DNA of 64,000 nt from SZUA-448 sp964602475 (GCA_964602475.1 CAZRRN010000001.1:36946-100945); one strand, 5' to 3'. Positions 50,158 through 59,664 are shown, counted from the first letter of the stretch. Notes: a model not told the origin generated them from the letters alone. Translations and numbers: made by a program.

Positions 50158-50668
50158 TTTATTTCGTTCCTTTCCATTTATTATGAAGGTGGTCTGCCGA
50201 AGCAGATCCATTGCCATTCAGAGCTGTTCTTGCCCCACTGCTTTCGTATCTGAACGCTGTTGTACCGCTCGTGCTGTCAACGAGGAACTCGCCGTTGATA
50301 TAGATGGCGACGTGGTATATGGGACGTCCTTCTGCCGGGTTTCCGCCAAACTGAAATGATGTATATAATTGGCGAAAAAAGGGCGATATACTGCGGTGTC
50401 CGCCATGCACGAGCTTGGGTTGAAGAGAAGTGCAATTTATAAACTGATGTAGGCTGCGAATAAGGCGGAATAACACCGTAGAAAAAATACTGGTATTTTC
50501 AAAGGCACTATGCTATAATACTATTACTTTCGACATTACACTTGCGACTGCCATGTAGAAATTATCAAAATGGCATTTTTTATGCTGTTAGGATGTCGAT
50601 AATCGATTAAAATCTTTGCTGAAGTATTGTACGCAAGATTGTTAATAAAATATCAAGGAGGTTCAGTA
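50158..50668. other. Region between RiPP locus and hydrogenase operon: ORF remnant and promoter
   Basis: A minus-strand frame at 50159-50476 encodes FQFGGNPAEGRPIYHVAIYI and NGEFLVDSTSGTTAFRYESS, which looks like the tail of a real protein, but upstream coding is poor. I treat it as a gene remnant. The hydrogenase promoter follows at 50511. Confidence 0.4.
50511..50519 (+). promoter_or_regulatory. Extended -10 promoter of the Hnd hydrogenase operon
   Basis: TGCTATAAT at 50511-50519 is an extended -10 box. The leader before the first gene would be about 140 bases. Confidence 0.6.
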
Positions 50669-51163
50669 ATGGGTTCTAAGAAAAAAACAGTCCCCTTTGC
50701 AGGAACGAAAGAACAGGAAGCGCAGCTCAGAAAAGTGATTGCAGAAAGCAAGAACGAAAAAGGCGGTTTGATGCCGATTCTGCAGAAGGCACAGGAGATC
50801 TACGGCTACCTTCCGATTGAAGTCGAGACTATTGTAGCAAATGAGATGGATATTCCGCTCGAGAAGGTTTATGGAGTAGTAACCTTCTACTCACAGTTTT
50901 CCTTATACCCGAAGGGACAGTACAAGGTTTCGGTATGTCTTGGAACAGCCTGCTATGTAAAGGGCTCGGGTAATATTTTTGACAAGATTCAGGAGCTTTT
51001 AGGAATTGCAGACGGTGAATGTACAGCAGATGGTAAATTCTCGCTTTCGTCCTGCCGCTGTGTCGGCGCATGCGGACTTGCCCCGGTCATGATGGTGAAT
51101 GACGATGTATACGGAAGACTTACTCCGGATCAGCTGCCGGCGATTCTTGCAAAGTATAACTAG
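50669..51163 (+). CDS. hndA: NuoE-like [2Fe-2S] subunit of the bifurcating hydrogenase
   Basis: This 164-residue protein is a thioredoxin-like [2Fe-2S] ferredoxin of the NuoE/HydC/HndA type: LMPILQKAQEIYGYLPIEVE, YGVVTFYSQFSLYPKGQYKV. Cluster cysteines are in CLGTAC and SSCRCVGAC. It links the flavin subunit to the rest of the complex. AAGGAGG precedes the ATG at 50669. It is the first gene of the operon. Confidence 0.93.
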   Translation: MGSKKKTVPFAGTKEQEAQLRKVIAESKNEKGGLMPILQKAQEIYGYLPIEVETIVANEMDIPLEKVYGVVTFYSQFSLYPKGQYKVSVCLGTACYVKGSGNIFDKIQELLGIADGECTADGKFSLSSCRCVGACGLAPVMMVNDDVYGRLTPDQLPAILAKYN

Positions 51164-51177
51164 GAGCAGAATGAATC

Positions 51178-51735
51178 ATGATGACAGAACTGTCTCTGAA
51201 TGTTCTTGATGTTGCAGAAAATTCCACGCATGCGGGTGCCAGCCTGGTCGAAATCAGTGTGACAGCGGCTCCGGAGGCGGATTTACTCACGATCATCATT
51301 AAGGATAACGGTTGTGGAATGACAGCCGAGCAGGTTGCTGCAGTTACGGATCCGTTCTATACGACAAGAAAGACACGAAAAGTCGGACTCGGAGTACCTT
51401 TTTTCAAATATGCAGCAGAAAGCACCGGCGGACAGCTGACGATTGATTCGACACCCGGTGTCGGAACAACGGTGACAGCGACCTTCGGTTTTTCTCATAT
51501 TGACCGTATGCCGCTGGGCGATATGGTCAGCACCATGCAGACATTGATTACCTGTCACAGTGAGATTGATTTTATTTACCGCTATCGGTATGGTAAAAAA
51601 AGTTTTGCTCTTGATACGCGGGAGTTTCGGGAAATACTTGGCGATGTTCCGTTAAATACTCCGGAGATAGCTTCTTACATTAAGGATTATCTGAGTGAGA
51701 ATACACGGGAGACAGATGACGGTGCTGTCTACTGA
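51178..51735 (+). CDS. HATPase-domain protein in the hydrogenase operon
   Basis: The 185-residue protein is a GHKL ATPase: LNVLDVAENSTHAGASLVEI as N box, IIIKDNGCGMTAEQV as G1, TRKVGLGVPFFKYAAES as G2, VGTTVTATF. It has a C-terminal extension of about 75 residues. No phospho-acceptor domain is present. Such proteins lie in many clostridial hyd/hnd operons between the NuoE-like and ferredoxin-like genes; the role is unknown but a regulatory kinase is likely. ATG 51178 or the next codon can serve as start. Confidence 0.85.
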   Translation: MMTELSLNVLDVAENSTHAGASLVEISVTAAPEADLLTIIIKDNGCGMTAEQVAAVTDPFYTTRKTRKVGLGVPFFKYAAESTGGQLTIDSTPGVGTTVTATFGFSHIDRMPLGDMVSTMQTLITCHSEIDFIYRYRYGKKSFALDTREFREILGDVPLNTPEIASYIKDYLSENTRETDDGAVY

Positions 51736-51828
51736 AAGGCAAACAACAGAACCGGGAATTTTCGATATACAATCCTACGTAACAGAAAGAATGATCTTAA
51801 TTTGTAACTAATATAAGGAGGACATCAA

Positions 51829-52200
51829 ATGAAATCTCTAGCAGAGTTAAAAGCCATTCGTGATAAGATGCAGAGTCAGGTTAATCTTCGTTCGGAAGAC
51901 GCAAATCAGACGCGTGTCGTTGTCGGTATGGCTACCTGCGGTATTGCAAGCGGAGCCCGTCCGGTACTGACGACCCTGTCGGATGCCGTACAGACAAAGA
52001 ATCTGAAGAATGTTGCCGTAGTACAGACAGGCTGTATCGGTCTGTGTCAGTATGAGCCGATTGTTGAAGTAATCGAGCCGGGCAAAGAAAAGGTAACCTA
52101 CGTTAAGATGACACCGGAGAAGGCTCTTGAGGTTGTGGACAAGCACCTGATCCGCGGTCAGGTCATTTCGGAATACACTATTTCCAATTCATTACATTAA
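51829..52200 (+). CDS. hndB: HndB-like [2Fe-2S] ferredoxin subunit
   Basis: This 123-residue protein has a thioredoxin-like [2Fe-2S] fold: VVVGMATCGIASGARPVL with the first cysteine, and VAVVQTGCIGLCQYEPIVEV with CxxxC, giving three visible ligands. It is the HndB subunit or a separate electron carrier of the NAD(P)-linked hydrogenase. AGGAGG lies upstream. The hndC gene follows 18 bases after its stop. Confidence 0.88.
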   Translation: MKSLAELKAIRDKMQSQVNLRSEDANQTRVVVGMATCGIASGARPVLTTLSDAVQTKNLKNVAVVQTGCIGLCQYEPIVEVIEPGKEKVTYVKMTPEKALEVVDKHLIRGQVISEYTISNSLH

Positions 52201-52218
52201 TCCAGAGGAGGTAACATT

Positions 52219-54012
52219 ATGTATCGTTCACACGTTTTGGTCTGCGGTGGAACAGGTTGTACTTCTTCCGGAAGTCAGAAGATTATGGAAGTACTGCAGG
52301 CAGAAATCGATAAAAACGGTCTGAAAGATGAAGTTGCAGTAGTACAGACAGGCTGTCACGGACTTTGTGCACAAGGACCGATTATGTTAATTTATCCGGA
52401 AGGCACCTTCTATTCCATGGTGAAAGCAGAGGATGTACCGGAAATCGTAGCAGAGCATTTATTAAAAGGACGTGTTGTCAGCCGTCTGCTTTACACGGAG
52501 AACACGGAATCTGGTAGTGTTAAGCCGCTTGCAGAGACTGATTTCTATCGTAAACAGCACAGAATCGCACTTCGTAACTGTGGTGTTATCAATCCGGAGA
52601 ATGTCGAAGAATATATTGCAACACGAGGATATGAAGCACTGGGAAAAGTTCTGACTGAGATGAAGCCGGATGATGTAATTGAGCTTATCCTGAAGAGCGG
52701 ACTCCGTGGCCGTGGCGGCGCAGGCTTCCCGACCGGAAAGAAATGGCAGCTGGCAAGAAACCTCGTACAGGATGGCGGACAGAAATATGTCTGCTGTAAC
52801 GCCGATGAGGGTGACCCAGGTGCATTCATGGATCGTTCCGTACTGGAAGGTGATCCGCATGTTGTTCTTGAGGCAATGGCAATTGCAGGCTATGCAATTG
52901 GTGCTGATCAGGGTTACATCTACGTTCGCGCAGAGTACCCGATTGCGGTACAGCGACTGAACATCGCTATCGGACAGGCAAGAGAGTACGGTCTGCTCGG
53001 TAAAGACATTTTTGGAACCGGCTTTAATTTTGATATTGAACTTCGTCTTGGTGCCGGAGCATTCGTCTGCGGCGAAGAGACCGCACTGATGACTTCTATT
53101 GAAGGAAACCGTGGTGAGCCTCGTCCGAGACCTCCGTTCCCGGCTGTAAAGGGTCTGTTCGAACGTCCTACCATTCTTAACAATGTTGAGACCTGGGCTA
53201 ATATTCCTCAGATTATCCTGAATGGCGCAGAATGGTTTGCATCTATGGGTACTGAGAAATCCAAAGGAACTAAAGTATTTGCACTCGGCGGCAAGATCTG
53301 CAATACCGGTCTTGTAGAAATCCCGATGGGAACAACACTTCGTGAAGTTATTGAAGAAATCGGCGGAGGCATCCCGAACGGCAAGAAATTTAAGGCGGCT
53401 CAGACCGGCGGTCCTTCCGGCGGATGTATCCCGGCAGAGCATTTTGATATTCCGATTGATTATGACAACCTGATTTCCATTGGTTCCATGATGGGCTCCG
53501 GCGGACTGATTGTTATGGATGAAGACAACTGTATGGTTGATATTGCAAAGTTCTTCCTTGGCTTTACGGTTGAAGAGTCCTGTGGTAAATGTACACCTTG
53601 CCGTATCGGTACGAAGCGTATGTATGAAATCCTTGATAAGATTACCAAGGGACAGGGAACAATGGAGGATCTTGACAAGCTGGAGAAGCTCGCTCTTTAT
53701 ATTAAAGACAATGCTCTCTGCGGTCTTGGTCAGACGGCTCCGAACCCGGTACTTTCCACACTGCGTTATTTTAGAGATGAATATGTTGCCCACATTGTTG
53801 ATAAGAGATGTCCGGCAGGTGTCTGCAAGGATCTGCTGCAGTACACGATTGATCCTGTAAAATGTATCGGCTGTACAATGTGTGCGAAGGGATGTCCGGC
53901 AGGAGCTATTTCCGGCAGCCTGAAACAGGTACACAGCATTGATCCTGCAAAGTGTGTGAAGTGCGGTGCTTGTATGGCGGCATGTAAGAAGGGTGCTATC
54001 TCAAAGAAATAA
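52219..54012 (+). CDS. hndC: NuoF-like flavin subunit of the bifurcating hydrogenase
   Basis: This 597-residue subunit binds NAD(H) and FMN and is the bifurcation centre. An N-terminal [2Fe-2S] thioredoxin-like domain (LVCGGTGCTSSGSQKIMEVL, QTGCHGLCAQ) precedes the NuoF body. FMN/NADH signatures are GLRGRGGAGFPTGKKWQLA, CNADEGDPGAFMDRSVLEGD and YGIGAD-type glycine loops. The [4Fe-4S] site is SCGKCTPCRIGTKR. Two C-terminal [4Fe-4S] motifs follow (CIGCTMCAKGCP, CVKCGACMAACKKG). Full length for HydB/HndC. Confidence 0.96.
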   Translation: MYRSHVLVCGGTGCTSSGSQKIMEVLQAEIDKNGLKDEVAVVQTGCHGLCAQGPIMLIYPEGTFYSMVKAEDVPEIVAEHLLKGRVVSRLLYTENTESGSVKPLAETDFYRKQHRIALRNCGVINPENVEEYIATRGYEALGKVLTEMKPDDVIELILKSGLRGRGGAGFPTGKKWQLARNLVQDGGQKYVCCNADEGDPGAFMDRSVLEGDPHVVLEAMAIAGYAIGADQGYIYVRAEYPIAVQRLNIAIGQAREYGLLGKDIFGTGFNFDIELRLGAGAFVCGEETALMTSIEGNRGEPRPRPPFPAVKGLFERPTILNNVETWANIPQIILNGAEWFASMGTEKSKGTKVFALGGKICNTGLVEIPMGTTLREVIEEIGGGIPNGKKFKAAQTGGPSGGCIPAEHFDIPIDYDNLISIGSMMGSGGLIVMDEDNCMVDIAKFFLGFTVEESCGKCTPCRIGTKRMYEILDKITKGQGTMEDLDKLEKLALYIKDNALCGLGQTAPNPVLSTLRYFRDEYVAHIVDKRCPAGVCKDLLQYTIDPVKCIGCTMCAKGCPAGAISGSLKQVHSIDPAKCVKCGACMAACKKGAISKK

Positions 54013-54029
54013 AAAAAGGAGAAAATTAT

Positions 54030-55775
54030 ATGGAAACCGTGAATATAAAAATCAACGGCGTAGCAGTAGCTGCTCCGAAGGGTTCTACCATTCTTGAGGC
54101 AGCCAGACTTGCACATATCGAAATTCCGACACTCTGTTTCTTAAAAGAAATCAACGAGATCGGTGCCTGCCGTATGTGTGTGGTAGAAGTCAAGGGTGCA
54201 AGAAGCCTTGTTGCTTCCTGTGTATATCCGATTAACGAAGGAATGGAAGTATGGACCAATACCCCGAAGGTACTGGATTCCAGAAAGAAGACATTACAGC
54301 TGATTCTTTCCAACCACGATAAGAAATGTCTTTCCTGCGTACGAAGCGGAAAGTGTGAATTACAGACTCTGTGTAAAGAACTCGGCGTAGATGATGAGAA
54401 CTATTATGAGGGTGAGAATGTTATCCCTGAGGTTGATTCCTCTGCTGCTCACATGATTCGTGATAACGGAAAATGTATTCTTTGCCGCAGATGTACCGCT
54501 GTTTGTGCAAAAACACAAGGAGTCGGTGTAATCGGAGCAAATGAAAGAGGATTCCAGACAAACATTTCCTGTGCATTTGAAATGCCTCTGGCAGATACCT
54601 CCTGTGTATGCTGCGGACAGTGTATTGCTGTCTGTCCGACAGGTGCATTAAAAGAAAAGGATTATATTGATGACGTTCTTAAGGCAATCAATGATCCGGA
54701 CAAATATGTAGTTGTACAAACAGCTCCTGCGGTTCGTGCAGGCCTTGGTGAAGCGTTCGGTTATCCGATCGGAACCAATGTTGAAGGAAAAATGGTTGCT
54801 GCACTTCGTAAAATCGGTTTTGATAAGGTATTTGATACCGATTTCAGTGCGGATCTTACCATTATGGAAGAAGCAAATGAGCTTCTTGAGAGAATTACCA
54901 ATGGTGGCACTCTTCCGTTGATTACCTCCTGCTCTCCGGGCTGGATTAAATACTGTGAGCATTATTTCCCTGACATGCTGAACAACCTTTCTTCCTGCAA
55001 GTCACCGCAGCAGATGTTTGGCGCAATGCTTAAGACCTATTACGCGGAGAAGAACAATATTGATCCGAAGAAGATCGTCAGTGTCAGCGTAATGCCTTGT
55101 ACTGCAAAGAAGTTCGAAATCGGAAGAGAAGATCAGTCTGCAGCCGGTGTTCCGGATGTTGACTACTCTCTGACTACCAGAGAACTTGCAAGAATGATTG
55201 ACCGTCTCGGAATCAACTTCCTTGGACTTCCGGAAGAGAAGTTTGATGAGCCTCTTGGAATCAGTACCGGTGCTGCTGTTATTTTCGGAGCTACCGGCGG
55301 TGTTATGGAAGCAGCACTTCGTACAGCAGTATGGAAGCTGACCGGAGAAAATGCAGACAGTCCGATCGAATTCAAAGAGGTTCGCGGAACCGAAGGCATC
55401 AAGGAAGCAAGCTATGAAGTCGCAGGTCTCAAGGTTAAGGTAGCAATCGCATCCGGCTTAAAGAATGCACATGATCTGCTTACTAAGATTAAGAACGGCG
55501 AAGCTGATTATCAGTTTGTAGAAATCATGGCATGCCCCGGCGGTTGTGTAAACGGTGGCGGACAGCCTCAGGTCAGCGGTATGGTTCGTAATTTTACCGA
55601 TGTACGCGGCTTACGTGCAAAGGCTCTGTACGATCAGGATGCTGCAATGAGTGTCAGAAAGTCACATGAGAATCCGGCAATTAAACAGCTTTACAAAGAA
55701 TACCTTGGACAGCCGGGAAGCCATAAGGCACATGAGACTCTTCATACAAGCTATGTAAAGAGAACAATACAATAA
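54030..55775 (+). CDS. hndD: [FeFe] hydrogenase catalytic subunit
   Basis: This 581-residue subunit makes or uses H2, coupling ferredoxin and NADH. It has an N-terminal [2Fe-2S] domain (PTLCFLKEINEIGACRMCVV), a His-ligated cluster region (HDKKCLSCVRSGKCELQ) and two [4Fe-4S] motifs (CILCRRCTAVCAKTQ, CVCCGQCIAVCP). H-cluster loops are TSCSPGW near residue 299, MPCTAKKFE near 354 and EIMACPGGCVNGGG near 498. Loop 1 has Ser where many enzymes have a second Cys (TSCCPGW). With HndA, B and C it forms the NAD-linked group-A complex. Confidence 0.95.
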   Translation: METVNIKINGVAVAAPKGSTILEAARLAHIEIPTLCFLKEINEIGACRMCVVEVKGARSLVASCVYPINEGMEVWTNTPKVLDSRKKTLQLILSNHDKKCLSCVRSGKCELQTLCKELGVDDENYYEGENVIPEVDSSAAHMIRDNGKCILCRRCTAVCAKTQGVGVIGANERGFQTNISCAFEMPLADTSCVCCGQCIAVCPTGALKEKDYIDDVLKAINDPDKYVVVQTAPAVRAGLGEAFGYPIGTNVEGKMVAALRKIGFDKVFDTDFSADLTIMEEANELLERITNGGTLPLITSCSPGWIKYCEHYFPDMLNNLSSCKSPQQMFGAMLKTYYAEKNNIDPKKIVSVSVMPCTAKKFEIGREDQSAAGVPDVDYSLTTRELARMIDRLGINFLGLPEEKFDEPLGISTGAAVIFGATGGVMEAALRTAVWKLTGENADSPIEFKEVRGTEGIKEASYEVAGLKVKVAIASGLKNAHDLLTKIKNGEADYQFVEIMACPGGCVNGGGQPQVSGMVRNFTDVRGLRAKALYDQDAAMSVRKSHENPAIKQLYKEYLGQPGSHKAHETLHTSYVKRTIQ

Positions 55776-55868
55776 TGAAAAGCAGAAGAGTTCCAAAGAG
55801 CTTCATAAGAGAATCATAAGAGGTTCTTTGACTTCAAGCTTTCGTTGTTGAAAGATTAGGGTTGACAC

Positions 55869-55925
55869 AAAATAAAGATGTAGTATCATTTACTTAATGT
55901 AGCTGATACTGCATCTTTATTTTAC
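55869..55925 (+). terminator. Terminator of the hydrogenase operon
   Basis: AAAATAAAGATG-AGTATCA pairs with TGATACT-CATCTTTATTTT, a long nearly perfect stem ending in T bases. A TTGACA at 55862 with TATCAT 16 bases on could also start the MFS transcript. Confidence 0.85.
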
Positions 55926-55977
55926 ACATAAGAGGGTAAAGGGTCGATTTTTATTACGAAAGTATGGTATATAGAAT

Positions 55978-57225
55978 ATGAAAAAAAAGAGTAAGTTATC
56001 AATTCCCATGATGTTCATTTTACTGTTTGGCATTGTCAGCCTGTTTTCCGATATGACTCATGAAGGTGCGTCCAGTATTCGGGGAGCGTATCTTTCCCTG
56101 CTCGGGGCATCGGCCGGAACCATCGGTTTCGTTTCGGGTCTTGGGGAGATGATTGGTTACTCCATGAGATTCGTCTTCGGAAAGCTGACCGATAAGACGA
56201 AAAAGTATTGGCCGATGACCATTGCCGGTTATGTTCTTGATATAATTGCCGTGCCGGCACTTGCACTGGTTGGCGAGCATGGCTGGGTTGCCGCCTGCCT
56301 TCTTCTTGTAATTCAGCGTATGGGGAAGGCAATCAAGAAACCGGCGAAGGATACCATCATGTCCTTTGCAGCATCCATAGAAGGTGCAGGGAAGAGCTTT
56401 GGAATTCAGGAAGTACTGGATCAGATCGGAGCATTTTTAGGTCCGGTTCTGCTGTATCTCGTTATGCTGCTGAAAACCGAAGGGACTGCTTTGCAGATTT
56501 ATTCTGTGTGCTTTGCGGTACTGGCGGTGCCGGGCGCAATTACTCTGATTCTTTTATTCATAACAAAGAAGAAGTTTCCGAATCCGGAACAGTTCGAACC
56601 GGAGCCGAAGGAGTACATTGTTTTCAAAATGAAAAAGGAATTTATCTTTTATATTGCAGGTATCAGTATGTTTGCGTTTGGCTTTATTGATTATTCCCTG
56701 ATTGTCATGCACGTCTCAGAGGTGTACGGCAGCATCGGATCTGAACTTACGATGACGGAATCGCTGATAAACAACGCAACACTGCCGCTTCTTTACGCAG
56801 GAGCAATGCTGGTTGACGCGGTATCTGCTTTATTTTTCGGGATTTTCTATGATAAAAAGGGAATCCGTGTGCTTATCTGGTCAACTCTGATTTCAGCGCC
56901 CTTTGCTGTATTTGTTTTTGGGTTTAATTCTGTACCGATGCTTCTCGTCGGTATTGCGCTTTGGGGTGTCGGTATGGGAGCGCAGGAATCCATTCTAAAG
57001 GCAGCGGTAACGAACATAGTCCCCAAACAGAGCAGAGCAACCGGTTATGGAATCTTTGAATGCTTCTTCGGAATATTTTGGTTCCTTGGAAGCTGGCTGC
57101 TTGGTGTTCTATATGACAATAGCCTCACGGCATTGATTATTGTATCCGTAGCTGCTCAACTTTTGTCCATTCCGTTATATATAGCATCTTCAAGAGCAAA
57201 ATTAAAATCTCTAAGTTCTCAGTGA
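55978..57225 (+). CDS. MFS transporter
   Basis: This 415-residue protein has 12 predicted helices, a motif-A-like loop after helix 2 (RFVFGKLTDKTKKYWPM) and a central cytoplasmic loop (ITKKKFPNPEQFEPEPKEYI). MTHEGASSIRGAYLSLLGAS at the N-terminus is typical of a subfamily of uncharacterised permeases. Likely a drug or metabolite exporter; substrate unknown. It is convergent with the ABC operon, whose last stop is only two bases away. Confidence 0.85.
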   Translation: MKKKSKLSIPMMFILLFGIVSLFSDMTHEGASSIRGAYLSLLGASAGTIGFVSGLGEMIGYSMRFVFGKLTDKTKKYWPMTIAGYVLDIIAVPALALVGEHGWVAACLLLVIQRMGKAIKKPAKDTIMSFAASIEGAGKSFGIQEVLDQIGAFLGPVLLYLVMLLKTEGTALQIYSVCFAVLAVPGAITLILLFITKKKFPNPEQFEPEPKEYIVFKMKKEFIFYIAGISMFAFGFIDYSLIVMHVSEVYGSIGSELTMTESLINNATLPLLYAGAMLVDAVSALFFGIFYDKKGIRVLIWSTLISAPFAVFVFGFNSVPMLLVGIALWGVGMGAQESILKAAVTNIVPKQSRATGYGIFECFFGIFWFLGSWLLGVLYDNSLTALIIVSVAAQLLSIPLYIASSRAKLKSLSSQ

Positions 57226-57227
57226 AG

Positions 57228-58013
57228 TTAATGAAGATCCTTTCGTGTGTATTTTAGATAAGCGGCAACTATCCCGATTAAGGTAAGAAGGGCTCCAGCA
57301 GCAAGCATGCCGCCGTCAAGGCTGCCGTTTGCAATAATCTCGGAACCCTCGGTATACCCAAACGGTGTGATATATTTAAGAAAACTTGCACTATCGGAAA
57401 TATTCGCGATAATGTTGAGAAAATACAGAATAGTTGCCAGACCAAGACCGATTCCTAAACCGCCGCGGCGTAAAAAGGCAGACAGACCAAAGCAGATTCC
57501 TGCAATTTCAATCTGCATCAGAAAGTAAGCCAGATGCAGAAGATTGATTTCCTTCCAGGGAATCTCTTCTCCGATTGCGGCAACCGATGCAACAGATAAC
57601 AACCAGACAATGACATTTAGGCAAGTTAACTGTAACAGAACAGCAAGGAGTTTTTCTGTGATAATACGTGTCCGGCTAACCGGATGTGCAAAGAGAAATT
57701 CGGCAGTACGATCCTTCTCTTCCTTTGCAAGTGAATTAATCGCAATCAAAGCGGCGAAGAAAGCCCCACCGAGTCCCAGCATATTTCCGCCTTCAACGGC
57801 ATAAAAGCCAATCAAAGTGCCAAAATTAAGCTTGTCCATACCGAAGGCGGCGGTAAATGAGCCCATTGAGGAAAACATATCATTGACTGCATCCACCTCA
57901 CCTTTCATTTCCGGATACATAAAGATACAGATACCAATCATAAATGCAATCGAAGAAGTCCAGATCCAGAACGAGATTCTGTTCTGCCGTAACTCATGTT
58001 TTATCAGTGTCAT
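57228..58013 (-). CDS. ABC-2 type transporter permease
   Basis: This 261-residue membrane protein has six predicted helices. It begins MTLIKHELRQNRISFWIW and carries LAKEEKDRTAEFLFAHPVSR, typical of ABC-2 export permeases. It overlaps the ATPase gene by four bases, so the two form one exporter. Together with the TetR gene upstream it makes a self-regulated efflux operon, probably for a peptide or drug. Confidence 0.9.
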   Translation of the reverse strand: MTLIKHELRQNRISFWIWTSSIAFMIGICIFMYPEMKGEVDAVNDMFSSMGSFTAAFGMDKLNFGTLIGFYAVEGGNMLGLGGAFFAALIAINSLAKEEKDRTAEFLFAHPVSRTRIITEKLLAVLLQLTCLNVIVWLLSVASVAAIGEEIPWKEINLLHLAYFLMQIEIAGICFGLSAFLRRGGLGIGLGLATILYFLNIIANISDSASFLKYITPFGYTEGSEIIANGSLDGGMLAAGALLTLIGIVAAYLKYTRKDLH

Positions 58014-58891
58014 TTTATCTTACCTCCGTCAGTATAATAATGCATGAAAATCTCTTCCAGATCGGGTTCCGCGACCGATAGGTCGGTAATGTGGTGTGCA
58101 GCAAGACCGTGAATCAGCTCGTTAATGTCGCCATTGTACAGAAAGCTGACACTGTTCTCACCGGGCTGAATATCTCTTGATCCGGAAAGCTGTTCTGCAG
58201 AAAAGCTGCCGTGAACCGTAACGCGCTTCGCAGCGGACTCGGAAAGTTCCTCTACGCTTCCTGTCCGGATCAGCCGTCCCTCCCGAATGATTGCGGCACG
58301 TCCGCAGTGATGCTGGATTTCAGAAAGAACATGGGAGGACATGAATATTGTTGCTCCGTCATGATTCTGTTTCTGCAGAATATCAAAGAAAGCATGCTGA
58401 ATCAACGGATCAAGACCGCTGGTCGGTTCATCTAAAATCAAGAGCTTCGGCTGGTGCTGAATAGCACAGACGATGGCAACTTTCTTTCGATTACCGAATG
58501 ACAGCTCGTCTACCCTTCTCGAAACATCCAGCTGCAGCTGTTCACACAGTTCGGCAGAGAATTTACTGCAGTCGATTTTCCGAAGATCCGCAGAAAGCTT
58601 CAGAATATCGCGTACCCGCATACCGGAATAGAAGATTGCTTCGGAAGGAAGATATCCGAGATCTGCAAGAATTTCTTCTTTATCAGAAATAATATTTTTC
58701 CCAAAGATTTCAGCGGAACCTCCGGTTGGATGAATCAGTCCGAGCAGAGTACGGATTGTGGTGCTTTTCCCGGCGCCATTTGGTCCGATAAACCCGAAGA
58801 ATTCCCCTTCTTTTACGGTCAGATCGAGATCAATAATACCTCTCGCTGTGCCATAGGATTTTGTAAGCCGGATTGTTTTAATTGCATCCAT
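58010..58891 (-). CDS. ABC transporter ATP-binding protein
   Basis: This 293-residue ATPase has Walker A GPNGAGKST near residue 37, signature ELSFGNRKKVAIV near 130, Walker B LLILDEPTSGLDPL and the switch His in MSSHVLSEIQHHCGR. The C-terminal 80 residues are the regulatory extension of the drug-export type. Its stop overlaps the permease start. The TetR gene ends 5 bases before its start. Confidence 0.94.
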   Translation of the reverse strand: MDAIKTIRLTKSYGTARGIIDLDLTVKEGEFFGFIGPNGAGKSTTIRTLLGLIHPTGGSAEIFGKNIISDKEEILADLGYLPSEAIFYSGMRVRDILKLSADLRKIDCSKFSAELCEQLQLDVSRRVDELSFGNRKKVAIVCAIQHQPKLLILDEPTSGLDPLIQHAFFDILQKQNHDGATIFMSSHVLSEIQHHCGRAAIIREGRLIRTGSVEELSESAAKRVTVHGSFSAEQLSGSRDIQPGENSVSFLYNGDINELIHGLAAHHITDLSVAEPDLEEIFMHYYTDGGKIK

Positions 58892-58896
58892 GATGA

Positions 58897-59508
58897 TTAC
58901 TCCTTTCTAAGGTAAATGCTTTTCCAGAATTCTATCATTTTATAAAAATCCTCTTCCATCTGATCAACATCAATCGTTCCCTGCTGCATCTTTTGCCAGA
59001 CATACCCTTCGCTTGCCCAGTACATATCCTGGTACATCATCTTTAGATCAATTCCGGGAAGAAAATCCTCTGCGTGTATATTAAGCATTTTTTCATTAAC
59101 ATGAAAAGGAATGATTTTTTCACAGCTTTCCTGAATTTCCCTGCTGACATCGGGATCCTTTTCGTAATAGGCTTTGACCGAGAAATTACCGAGTTCCGGG
59201 TATTCTCTCATAATCTGAACCTTTGCCTTCAAGCCAAGAGCCATCGTGTTGAAAAGATCCCTTTCTTCATAGCACCCGGAACTTTGCAGCGCAAGAAGAG
59301 TAATCCTAATACACTGGTTCCAGAGAAAAAGGTAAAGCTCTTTTTTATTGCGAAAATAATGAAACAAGAGCGACTTACTGATTCCTGCGGCAGCGGCAAT
59401 TTCGCTGACAGGACTTTTCTTGTATGAATTCTGAGAAAAAACACGATAACCGGCATTGATTATTGCTTGCTGCTTTTCTTTTGGAAGTGAGAAGAATTTT
59501 TCGTTCAT
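58897..59508 (-). CDS. TetR-family repressor of the ABC exporter operon
   Basis: This 203-residue regulator has an N-terminal TetR helix-turn-helix at about residues 8-55 (KQQAIINAGYRVFSQNSYKK, SEIAAAAGISKSLLFHYFRN) and a helical ligand domain. The start at MNEKFFSLPKEK (59508) has AAAGGAG upstream; an in-frame extension to 59565 would read through the operator. It is the first gene of the operon and probably represses it at the inverted repeat 59559-59588. Confidence 0.9.
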   Translation of the reverse strand: MNEKFFSLPKEKQQAIINAGYRVFSQNSYKKSPVSEIAAAAGISKSLLFHYFRNKKELYLFLWNQCIRITLLALQSSGCYEERDLFNTMALGLKAKVQIMREYPELGNFSVKAYYEKDPDVSREIQESCEKIIPFHVNEKMLNIHAEDFLPGIDLKMMYQDMYWASEGYVWQKMQQGTIDVDQMEEDFYKMIEFWKSIYLRKE

Positions 59509-59558
59509 GGGGTCTCCTTTCCGGTACATTATATGTTCCATAATGCCGTTAACCGCTT

Positions 59559-59588
59559 CGGTCAATATTTATTATACGCCGTTGACCG
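59559..59588 (-). promoter_or_regulatory. Candidate TetR operator around the -10 box
   Basis: CGGTCAA and TTGACCG form a perfect 7-bp inverted repeat separated by 16 bases that contain a minus-strand TATAAT. A related half site CGGTTAACGG follows downstream. Confidence 0.55.
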
Positions 59589-59664
59589 TTTTTGAGAAGA
59601 CCCCTGAAAGAATAAATTTAATAAGATTGTATAGAAGTGAATAACAGATAAGGAAGAAGGCTTA

